Shown piece after piece: positions 1 to 5,909 of a DNA stretch of 7,184 bases. Position 1 is the first letter of the stretch. Every line of letters begins with the position of its first letter. This DNA is from Bacillota bacterium (GTDB lineage Bacteria > Bacillota > Clostridia > Christensenellales > Borkfalkiaceae), in NCBI GenBank assembly GCA_003343765.1, contig QAKO01000091.1, positions 1-7,184 on the forward strand, written 5' to 3'. The notes under the pieces were generated by a model. The model made no database searches. It was not told where the DNA came from and saw only the letters and a program-made list of their open reading frames with translations. A program made the translations under genes and the position numbers.

Positions 1-1
1 G

Positions 2-508
2 GATCGCGATACGTTTACGGAGATGCTGGAGATCCGCCAGGATATCGGAGGCGGGGAAGCAGACAAAGGCAAGATCGACAATCTGACGGAACTGAAGAAA
101 GAACTGATGTCTTTCAATCTGTCCTATTTCATCGATCTTTCTCCTGCGGTATACGAGGAAAAAGAACCTGCTGCGCCGGCACCGTCGGTGGATACGCAGG
201 CGATTTTGGACGCAATTTCAAATCTGCAGGCGGCGCCTTCGGCATCGGTTTCTGCGGTGCAGGATCAAAAAGAAGATGCACAACTGCAGAGTAAGCTGGA
301 AGAGCTTTCGAAAAACAAACAGGCGGCAGTGAAGAAACCTCGTCAGCTTCGGCCGGCAGTATCCGCGAAAGACAATAAGCTGGAGAAGGCGGATCAGCCT
401 CTGCGTATCGTACACCGTAAGATCAGTCTGGGGGCAGAAAGCGAATCTTTGTCCAAGCAAGTGGTGGACGAGTTGGCGCAGAAAATCGCAAACAGAATGG
501 TGAAATGA
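2..508 (+). CDS. Unrecognised protein, C-terminal fragment (5' end outside window)
   Basis: The reading frame is open from the first base of the window, so the gene starts upstream. 168 residues are visible and end in a TGA at 506-508. I do not recognise the family. The first 50 or so visible residues look folded: an acidic/basic helix (ELKKELM) leads into a hydrophobic patch (FNLSYFIDLSPAVY). The next stretch is rich in Ala, Pro, Ser and Gln (EPAAPAPS, NLQAAPSASVS) and is probably a disordered linker. A charged helical segment follows (KLEELSKNKQAAVKK), and the protein ends in a short amphipathic helix (VVDELAQKIANRMVK). No catalytic motif, signal peptide or membrane segment is visible in this part. 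The first internal ATG at 23 has no Shine-Dalgarno sequence and the frame is open upstream of it, so it is not the start. A folded domain followed by a charged tail would suit a scaffold or partition-type protein, but that is only a guess. Confidence 0.8.
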   Translation, partial: DRDTFTEMLEIRQDIGGGEADKGKIDNLTELKKELMSFNLSYFIDLSPAVYEEKEPAAPAPSVDTQAILDAISNLQAAPSASVSAVQDQKEDAQLQSKLEELSKNKQAAVKKPRQLRPAVSAKDNKLEKADQPLRIVHRKISLGAESESLSKQVVDELAQKIANRMVK

Positions 509-511
509 ACT

Positions 512-539
512 TTGCCAAAGAGCAAAGGAAAGATAGAGT
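512..539 (+). promoter_or_regulatory. Possible sigma-A-type promoter for rnj
   Basis: TTGCCA at 512-517 matches five of six bases of the -35 consensus. After a 16-nt spacer, TAGAGT at 534-539 matches four of six bases of the -10 consensus. The site starts just after the upstream stop codon at 508. Transcription would begin near 546 and give rnj a leader of about 100 nt that includes the stem-loop at 584-613. The -10 match is weak, so this is a candidate only. No better promoter is visible between the stem-loop and the rnj start. Confidence 0.25.
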
Positions 540-583
540 AACAAATTGTAAGGCCGGATTTTATCAGAAAAAAATCACAAAAG

Positions 584-613
584 AAAAAGGGCTGGATTTG
601 GGTTCAGCCCTTT
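584..613 (+). terminator. Stem-loop: terminator of the upstream gene or attenuator in the rnj leader
   Basis: AAAGGGCTG at 586-594 pairs perfectly with CAGCCCTTT at 605-613. A G-U pair and an A-T pair extend the stem to 11 bp and close a 6-nt loop (TTTGGG). The 5' side is preceded by an A-run and the 3' side runs into TTTGTTGTGT, a broken but T-rich tract, as in a moderate intrinsic terminator. It lies 76 nt after the upstream stop codon and only 34 nt before the rnj TTG start. It can therefore end the upstream transcript only if rnj is transcribed by read-through or has its own promoter. A leader attenuator or a protective 5'-end structure fits equally well. Confidence 0.65.
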
Positions 614-636
614 GTTGTGTGGTAACCGGCGGAAAA

Positions 637-641
637 AGGAG
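637..641 (+). promoter_or_regulatory. Ribosome binding site that fixes the rnj TTG start
   Basis: AGGAG, within AAAAAGGAG, sits 6 nt before the TTG at 648. The upstream in-frame TTG codons at 612 and 615 overlap or abut the stem-loop and have no such site. The TTG at 648 is therefore preferred. Confidence 0.75.
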
Positions 642-647
642 TATATT

Positions 648-2588
648 TTGAGACAAAAAAATGACCGTGAACTCACACAGGACAAGGGTACGCGCGCGAA
701 GAAGCCGCATGCGGAATTTCCGCAGTTTTTAGGCAATGCGAAGGATACAGCCGCGCGAAAGACGTACTATACGGACAATGCAAATGCGCAGCGTACGGAT
801 ACGCGCAATGCGCAGGCAAAGGCGGGCAGACCGCAGCAGGCAAAGGCGGCGGGAAAAGCAGCACAGGAACGCACGGCGGAGAAAACGGAAAGGGCAGAGA
901 AGATGAAACGGCCCGTAAAGCGTGGTAAAGTGAAAAACCCGGTCAAGATCCTGTTTTTGGGCGGGGTCGGCGAGATCGGAAAGAACATGACAGCGATCGA
1001 ATGCGGCAATGATATCATTATTATTGACGCAGGACTAACGTTCCCGGACGAGGAATTGCCGGGCATCGATCTTGTGATTCCTGATATCAGTTATCTGGTG
1101 CAGAACAAGCAGAAAGTGCGCGGGCTTCTGATCACGCACGGACATGAAGACCATGTGGGCGGCATTGCGTATTTACTGAAAGAGATCAACTGCCCCGTTT
1201 ACGGAACCAAGCTGACGTTGGCGCTGTCAGATAACAAGCTGCGTGAACAGCGGATCAACCGCGCACAGCTTTTGTGTGTAAAGCCGGGCGACAAAGTCAA
1301 GCTGGGCTGTTTCAATGTGGAATTTATCAATGTCAATCATTCGATCGCGGGAGCGGTAGCATTGAGTATCGATACGCCGCAGGGCAGGATCTTCCACAGC
1401 GGCGATTTCAAGATCGATCTGACGCCCGTTGCGGGCAAACCCATCGACCTGACGCGTATAGCGGAAATCGGGCAGGAGGGAGTCAAACTTCTTTTGTGCG
1501 AATCTACAAACGTGGAGCGTCCGGGATATACGATGAGCGAAACGGTCGTCGGAACGACGCTGGATCACCTGTTTTCGGAACACGCGAATCGCAGGATCAT
1601 CGTGGCGACGTTTGCGTCCAATGTGCACAGATTGCAGCAGATCGTAGACCTTGCGGCAAAATACCGCCGCAAAGTTGCGCTGTCCGGCAGGAGTATGCTC
1701 AACGTAGTGGATGCGGCGACGAAGATCGGCGAACTCACCATTCCGGAAGGGGTGCTGATCGATGTTGAAAAGATCAAAAATTTCTTTGATCGCGAGATCG
1801 TGATTGTTTCCACGGGCAGCCAGGGCGAGCCGATGAGCGCATTGACGCGTATGGCGAGCGGCGATTTCAACAAAGTTACGGTGGGTCCGAACGATACGAT
1901 CATCATATCGGCAAGCCCGATCCCCGGCAATGAAAAGATGATTTACAAAGTCATCAACAATCTTTACAGGAAAGGGGCGAATGTTGTTTACGAGTCGCTG
2001 GAAAAGATCCATGTATCGGGGCATGCCTGCCAGGAAGAGCTGAAGATCCTGCACAGTCTGCTGAAACCGCAGTTCTTTATTCCGGTTCACGGGGAGTACA
2101 GACACCTGAAGCGGCATGCACAGTTGGCGATGGAATTGGGAATGAGTGAAAACAATATTCTGATCGCGGACATCGGCAATTGCGTGGAACTGACAAGGGA
2201 CAATATGCAGTTTGGCGAAAGCATATCGAGCGGTTCGCGCCTTGTTGACGGCGGCTCGCTGGAAGATAAAGAGAACAGCATTGTCATGAAAGACCGCAAA
2301 CATCTTTCCGAAGACGGTATTTTTGTGATAACGGCATGCGTATCCGAGCGGAGCGGCGATCTTCTGAGTGATCCGATCGTGGTCAACCGAGGTTTTGTGA
2401 TGCCGGAGAATGCCGATTATGCGGCGGAGATCCGCAAGATCGTAGTCAGCTGTGCGAGCCAGACAGATATACTGGGAGATGTGGACAACACGGAATTTGC
2501 GGCGGCGATCAAAAAAGCGGTGAAGAATTTTATTTATAAAAAGACGAAACAGAACCCTGTCGTAATGGCGAATATCGTACGCATTTAG
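648..2588 (+). CDS. rnj: Ribonuclease J
   Basis: Metallo-beta-lactamase/beta-CASP ribonuclease with 5'-to-3' exonuclease and endonuclease activity, acting in cytoplasmic mRNA decay and rRNA maturation. With the TTG start it has 646 residues. The zinc motif HGHEDH supplies H164, H166, D168 and H169. Further ligands are H231 (NHSI), D253 (HSGDF) and H481 (PVHGEYR). HVSGHACQEEL (H455, H459) is the RNase J phosphate-binding motif. These align with B. subtilis RNase J1 with an offset of about 90, so the core is complete. The C-terminal domain ends in the usual KTKQNPVV-type segment. Residues 1 to about 90 are a basic, low-complexity extension rich in Ala, Lys, Arg and Gln, containing 8-residue repeats. 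An in-frame ATG at 903 with AAAGGG 8 nt upstream would give 561 residues, close to the 555 of RNase J1. The enzyme assignment is firm; which start is used is less so. Confidence 0.97.
   Translation: MRQKNDRELTQDKGTRAKKPHAEFPQFLGNAKDTAARKTYYTDNANAQRTDTRNAQAKAGRPQQAKAAGKAAQERTAEKTERAEKMKRPVKRGKVKNPVKILFLGGVGEIGKNMTAIECGNDIIIIDAGLTFPDEELPGIDLVIPDISYLVQNKQKVRGLLITHGHEDHVGGIAYLLKEINCPVYGTKLTLALSDNKLREQRINRAQLLCVKPGDKVKLGCFNVEFINVNHSIAGAVALSIDTPQGRIFHSGDFKIDLTPVAGKPIDLTRIAEIGQEGVKLLLCESTNVERPGYTMSETVVGTTLDHLFSEHANRRIIVATFASNVHRLQQIVDLAAKYRRKVALSGRSMLNVVDAATKIGELTIPEGVLIDVEKIKNFFDREIVIVSTGSQGEPMSALTRMASGDFNKVTVGPNDTIIISASPIPGNEKMIYKVINNLYRKGANVVYESLEKIHVSGHACQEELKILHSLLKPQFFIPVHGEYRHLKRHAQLAMELGMSENNILIADIGNCVELTRDNMQFGESISSGSRLVDGGSLEDKENSIVMKDRKHLSEDGIFVITACVSERSGDLLSDPIVVNRGFVMPENADYAAEIRKIVVSCASQTDILGDVDNTEFAAAIKKAVKNFIYKKTKQNPVVMANIVRI
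783..854 (+). repeat. Imperfect 24-bp tandem repeat (three units) in the RNase J N-terminal extension
   Basis: Three in-frame 24-bp units lie at 783-806, 807-830 and 831-854 and encode residues 46-69. Units 1 and 2 share their first nine bases (AATGCGCAG). Units 2 and 3 share a 14-base block (GCAGGCAAAGGCGG at 812-825 and 836-849), and I count 16 of 24 matching positions between them. At protein level the units read NAQRTDTR, NAQAKAGR and PQQAKAAG. This looks like slippage-type expansion of a disordered basic tail. Confidence 0.7.
889..905 (+). promoter_or_regulatory. Possible internal translation start of rnj
   Basis: AAAGGG at 889-894 lies 8 nt before an in-frame ATG at 903-905. The product would begin MKRPVKRGK just before the beta-lactamase core and have 561 residues, the usual RNase J length. 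It may be an alternative or second start; no evidence of use can be read from sequence alone. Confidence 0.3.
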
Positions 2589-2630
2589 AGCGCGGTATTC
2601 GGGAACATTCCGGCAAATGGACGGGGAACT

Positions 2631-3356
2631 ATGGATTTTATAAAATCGCTGATGCGTCCGAATTTGGATGCACGGCTTTTGCGAATGCGGGAGAGGGCAA
2701 AGGAAGGCCGCGATCCTTCCACGGAAGACGACACGTTGCAGCTTCTTTTAACGATAGCGCGGCTGAGCCGCCCCGAACGTATTCTGGAGATCGGAACGGC
2801 GGAGGGACTAACCTCCGTCGCGCTTCTTTGCGAATGTAAAAATGCGCGACTGACGACGATCGAGCTGGACGAAGAAAGATACCGCAAAGCGAAGGGGAAT
2901 TTCGCGTTATTCGGTGTGGAAGATCGGGCCAATGCGATTCTCGGCGATGCGGCGGACGTATTGCCGTCGTTGGAAGGAGAATTCGGGCTGATTTTTTTAG
3001 ACGGGCCGAAAGTGCAGTATAAAAAGTATCTTTCCGACTGCAAGCGTTTGCTCTGTGAGAACGGAGTTCTGTTTGCGGACGACGTTTTGCTGTACGGATG
3101 GGTAGACGGAAGAGCGGAAACGCCTGCAAAGAGAAAGATGCTTGTGGAGCATATCCGCGAATACCTGCGCGAAGTTTCTGCCGACCCCGATTTTATCACG
3201 TCGATTCTGGAAACGGGTGAAGGTGCGGCAGTGTCGGTAAAGAGAACTTCGGACTTAAGAAGTATTGAGAAAAAAGCGTGGGTGTGCGGAAATCATAAAA
3301 GGGAAACGAACGATGAAAGGAAAAGCGGAATTACTGGCGCCTGCGGGCAGCTTTGA
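2631..3356 (+). CDS. trmR: Class I SAM-dependent O-methyltransferase, TrmR/YrrM type
   Basis: Cytoplasmic methyltransferase of the Methyltransf_3 family, 241 residues. Motif I is EIGTAEG (residues 53-59), and the acidic end of strand 2 is IELD (77-80). GDAADVL (105-111) follows, then FLDGPK (122-127) and FADD (148-151), whose Asp residues are the usual metal site of this family. B. subtilis YrrM (TrmR) methylates 5-hydroxyuridine at tRNA position 34 to 5-methoxyuridine. The adjoining U32 gene is the enzyme family that makes that hydroxyuridine, which supports the same role here by inference. The ATG start has only a weak GGGGA site 4 nt upstream, and the gene lies 42 nt after rnj. The usual family end (AAVSVKR) falls near residue 205. 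About 36 further residues, including RSIEKKAWVCG, show no family match and run 44 nt into the next gene. This may be a lost stop codon or a real tail. The methyltransferase call is firm; the exact substrate is inferred. Confidence 0.85.
   Translation: MDFIKSLMRPNLDARLLRMRERAKEGRDPSTEDDTLQLLLTIARLSRPERILEIGTAEGLTSVALLCECKNARLTTIELDEERYRKAKGNFALFGVEDRANAILGDAADVLPSLEGEFGLIFLDGPKVQYKKYLSDCKRLLCENGVLFADDVLLYGWVDGRAETPAKRKMLVEHIREYLREVSADPDFITSILETGEGAAVSVKRTSDLRSIEKKAWVCGNHKRETNDERKSGITGACGQL
3297..3304 (+). promoter_or_regulatory. Ribosome binding site for the U32-family gene
   Basis: AAAAGGGA lies 8 nt before the ATG at 3313 and inside the 3' end of the methyltransferase gene. It supports 3313 over the upstream in-frame TTG at 3265, which has no comparable site and would add 16 residues ahead of the conserved N-terminus. 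Confidence 0.6.
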
Positions 3357-4515
3357 AAAATTGAAAACTGCGTTGAATTTCGGTGCGGACGCCGTGTATC
3401 TGGGTGGGAAATCTTTTTCGCTTCGCTCGTTCTCCGAAAATTTTACGGCGAAAGAACTTCGGGACGGCATCAGATATGCGCATGAACGCGGCAGGAAAGT
3501 GTATGTAACGGTCAATATTTTTGCAAAAAATGCGGACTTTCCTGCGCTTTCGGATGCGCTTGCATATTTACAGGAGATCGGTGCGGATGCGGCGCTCGTG
3601 ACGGATCCGGGTGTATTTTCGCTGGCGAAGAAAGTTGCGCCGAAGCTGAATCTGCATATTTCCACGCAGGCGAACACGACCAATCAATATGCAGCGAAAT
3701 TCTGGCAGGAACAAGGAGCGGAGCGCGTCGTTCTGGCGCGCGAGCTTTCGCTTGCAGAGATCGCACAGATCCATTCGTACTGTCCCGATCTTCAACTGGA
3801 AGCGTTTATTCACGGAGCCATGTGCATTTCGTACAGCGGCAGGTGTCTTTTGAGTAATTATCTGGCAGGACGCGATTCCAACCGCGGTGCCTGCGTGCAG
3901 GCTTGCCGTTGGAAATACACGGTACGCGCACAGAGAGAAGAAAGCGCGCAGGGCGGCGAACTGGAAGTACAGGAAGATGAACAGGGTACTTATCTTTTAA
4001 ACAGCAAAGATCTGAATATGCTGCCGTATTTAGACGAACTGGCAAAAGCGGGGGTATGTTCTTTTAAGATCGAAGGCAGGATGAAAAGCTCGTATTATCT
4101 GGCGACGGTGGTCAATGCGTACCGCAGGGTGCTGGACGGAACGCTGAACGTTGCGGAGGCACAGGCGGAACTGAAAAAGGTGGCACATCGCGCGTTTACG
4201 GCGGCGTATGCGCTCGGGGAGAATGCGGAAACGGTCAACTATACCGATTCGCAGGAGAGCGGAACGCGTGAATACGTGGCGGACGTATTGGAGGGCGGAG
4301 ATTGTCCGATCATACAGATGCGTAACCGCTTCAGAGTCGGGGAGGAGCTGGAGATCCTTTCGCCTTCCGATTCTTTCAACCGCCGTTTTACGGTGCAGGA
4401 AATGAAAGACGAACAAGGAAATACGGTTGCGGACGCGAAACTGGTGATGCAGAAACTGCAGCTCCGCTGTCCGTATCCTCTGGCAAAAGGGGATATACTG
4501 CGCAAAATTCTGTAA
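3313..4515 (+). CDS. trhP: U32-family tRNA uridine-34 hydroxylation protein (formerly peptidase U32)
   Basis: This 400-residue protein begins with the family's usual KAELLAPAGSFEKLK segment (residues 4-18), followed by GADAVYLGG (25-33). The U32 signature spans residues 163-181, from EAFIHGAMC to GRCLLS. C171, C178, C194 and C198 (the last two in GACVQACRWKY) form a four-cysteine set consistent with an iron-sulfur site. SFKIEGRMKS (250-259) is a further family motif, and the C-terminal part forms a small beta domain. Members such as E. coli TrhP (YegQ) and B. subtilis YrrN/YrrO hydroxylate U34 of tRNAs in a prephenate- and Fe-S-dependent manner. The protease label of the older annotation is probably wrong for this branch. 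Its start overlaps the methyltransferase by 44 nt, which suggests translational coupling and a shared pathway. About 400 residues is a normal length. Only one U32 gene is present here, whereas B. subtilis has two. Confidence 0.9.
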   Translation: MKGKAELLAPAGSFEKLKTALNFGADAVYLGGKSFSLRSFSENFTAKELRDGIRYAHERGRKVYVTVNIFAKNADFPALSDALAYLQEIGADAALVTDPGVFSLAKKVAPKLNLHISTQANTTNQYAAKFWQEQGAERVVLARELSLAEIAQIHSYCPDLQLEAFIHGAMCISYSGRCLLSNYLAGRDSNRGACVQACRWKYTVRAQREESAQGGELEVQEDEQGTYLLNSKDLNMLPYLDELAKAGVCSFKIEGRMKSSYYLATVVNAYRRVLDGTLNVAEAQAELKKVAHRAFTAAYALGENAETVNYTDSQESGTREYVADVLEGGDCPIIQMRNRFRVGEELEILSPSDSFNRRFTVQEMKDEQGNTVADAKLVMQKLQLRCPYPLAKGDILRKIL

Positions 4516-4523
4516 AAAGGCAC

Positions 4524-4530
4524 AAGGTGG
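4524..4530 (+). promoter_or_regulatory. Ribosome binding site of dinB
   Basis: AAGGTGG lies 6 nt before the ATG at 4537, in the 21-nt gap after the trhP stop. The short gap, with no room for a promoter and terminator, indicates co-transcription with trhP. Confidence 0.7.
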
Positions 4531-4536
4531 AAACCG

Positions 4537-5820
4537 ATGGTCATATTGCATTCCGATCTGAATAATTTTTATGCGACAGTGGAGCGGTCGCTGTTTCCGG
4601 AACTTGCCGGCAAGCCTGTCGCCGTTTGCGGCGATAAGGAAGCGCGGCATGGCATTGTTCTGGCGAAGAGCGAGGAAGCGAAAGCGTTCGGCGTCAGGAC
4701 GGGCGATGTGATCTGGGAAGCAAAGCGCAAATGTCCGGGATTGATCATCCGACCCGTTCGGTTTCCCGAATATGTCAAACGTTCGCGTCAGGTACGCGAC
4801 ATTTATGCGCGGTTTACCGATCTGATCGAACCGTTCGGCATTGATGAATGCTGGCTGGACGTCACGCACAGCAAGATTTTCGGAAACGGGGAGCAGATCG
4901 CGGAAAAAATCCGCCGCGCGGTGAAAGAAGAACTCAATCTGACTGTTTCGGTCGGGGTCAGTTTCAATAAAGTGTTTGCAAAACTGGCGAGCGATCTGAA
5001 AAAACCGGACGCCGTTACGGTTGTCGACCGCGAGAACTTCGAAGAGAAATTGTATGACCTTCCGGTTTCCGATCTGTTGTATGTCGGGCGCGCGACGGCG
5101 GAAAAACTGCGCCGTATGGGGATACAGACGATCGGCGCATTGGCGAAAGCTGATCGGAAAATGCTGGAAAATGTTCTCGGCAAATGGGGCGCAACACTTT
5201 CGGCGTACGCGCGCGGCGAGGACGAAACGCCCGTGCGGAACATGAATGAGCGGTCGGAACTGAAATCGGTCGGAAATTCTATGACGTGTCCCGAAGATTT
5301 ATACAAATTTGAAGATATCAAGCGCATGCTGTATGTGCTGAGCGAGAGTGTGGCTGCCCGCATGAAGGATGCGGGGTTGGGAAAAGCGGACACCGTACAT
5401 CTTTGGGTGCGCGACAAAGAATTGCAAAGTTACGGCTGGCAGAAGAAAGTGCGTCCGACGGCGCTGGTCGGAGAGATCGCGGAAGCTGCGTATGCTTTGT
5501 TTCGCGAGCGGTACACGGCGCGGCGCGCCGTGCGCGGGCTGGGGGTAACGACATCGGGATTCGACAACGGCGTGGAACAGCTTACGTTCGATTCGCTGGG
5601 CGGCGATTATGAAAAGAAAGCGAAAGCGGAAGAAGCTGTCGCGAAGATCCGCGAAAAGCACGGGTATTCGAAATTGCAGCGAGGGATCATGCTGGAAGAT
5701 CCGCTTTCGGCAAATATGGATGTGCGCGGCGAACGATTGGTGAGACCGGGCGGCGTAGACGGAGAGATCGCATCGCAGGATGAAGGACTTTTGGAAGAAA
5801 TTCCGCCCGATGAACTATAA
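4537..5820 (+). CDS. dinB: Y-family DNA polymerase IV (translesion synthesis)
   Basis: Error-prone polymerase of 427 residues that copies damaged DNA at stalled forks. The catalytic carboxylates are D7 (HSDLNNFYATVE) and D103/E104 (GIDECWLDVT). F11 or Y12 is in the steric-gate position that excludes ribonucleotides. The SVGVSFNKVFAKLASDLKKPD block (about residues 138-158) is the conserved palm and nucleotide-contact region. A helix-hairpin-helix thumb lies at about 180-206 (LLYVGRATAEKLRRMGI), and the little-finger domain covers about 243-345. QLTFD (348-352) resembles the sliding-clamp binding pentapeptide, weaker than the usual QLxLF. The acidic C-terminal tail (LLEEIPPDEL) has no known role. 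DLNNFY and DECWLD are typical of Bacillota DinB variants. It appears to be the third gene of the trmR-trhP-dinB run, with no LexA-type operator seen immediately upstream, so control by damage would have to act through a distant promoter. Confidence 0.95.
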   Translation: MVILHSDLNNFYATVERSLFPELAGKPVAVCGDKEARHGIVLAKSEEAKAFGVRTGDVIWEAKRKCPGLIIRPVRFPEYVKRSRQVRDIYARFTDLIEPFGIDECWLDVTHSKIFGNGEQIAEKIRRAVKEELNLTVSVGVSFNKVFAKLASDLKKPDAVTVVDRENFEEKLYDLPVSDLLYVGRATAEKLRRMGIQTIGALAKADRKMLENVLGKWGATLSAYARGEDETPVRNMNERSELKSVGNSMTCPEDLYKFEDIKRMLYVLSESVAARMKDAGLGKADTVHLWVRDKELQSYGWQKKVRPTALVGEIAEAAYALFRERYTARRAVRGLGVTTSGFDNGVEQLTFDSLGGDYEKKAKAEEAVAKIREKHGYSKLQRGIMLEDPLSANMDVRGERLVRPGGVDGEIASQDEGLLEEIPPDEL

Positions 5821-5909
5821 TGTGGTGTAGAAAATCATGTCACGTACTTTGGTTTTGAATACAAAAGACAAAAAGTTGCAAAAATTGCAGCCGAGGAGAA
5901 ATCTTTTTT

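Noticed and set aside
612..647. TTG codons at 612 and 615 as the start of RNase J
   Set aside because: They overlap or abut the 3' arm of the stem-loop and lack a Shine-Dalgarno site. The TTG at 648 has AGGAG at a 6-nt spacing.
1227..2303. 358-codon open frame on the - strand opposite RNase J
   Set aside because: It lies wholly inside a gene with intact catalytic motifs, and its product is rich in Arg, His, Cys and Phe as expected from the antisense of biased codons. No motif or ribosome site was seen.
3265..3312. TTG at 3265 as the start of the U32-family gene
   Set aside because: It would add 16 residues before the family's normal N-terminus and has no good ribosome site. The ATG at 3313 has one.
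4030..4869. 279-codon open frame on the - strand across the trhP-dinB junction
   Set aside because: It spans two genes with clear family motifs and shows antisense-type composition. It is a shadow frame.
5519..5530. GC-rich palindrome CGGCGCGCCG inside dinB
   Set aside because: It arises from consecutive Ala and Arg codons (ARRAVRG), and nothing around it suggests a site.
5853..5888. Weak inverted repeats (TTTTG/CAAAA and TGCAA/TTGCA) in the 89-nt gap
   Set aside because: Stems of 5 bp in an A/T-rich gap are expected by chance. There is no T-tract for a terminator and no promoter elements at sensible spacing.
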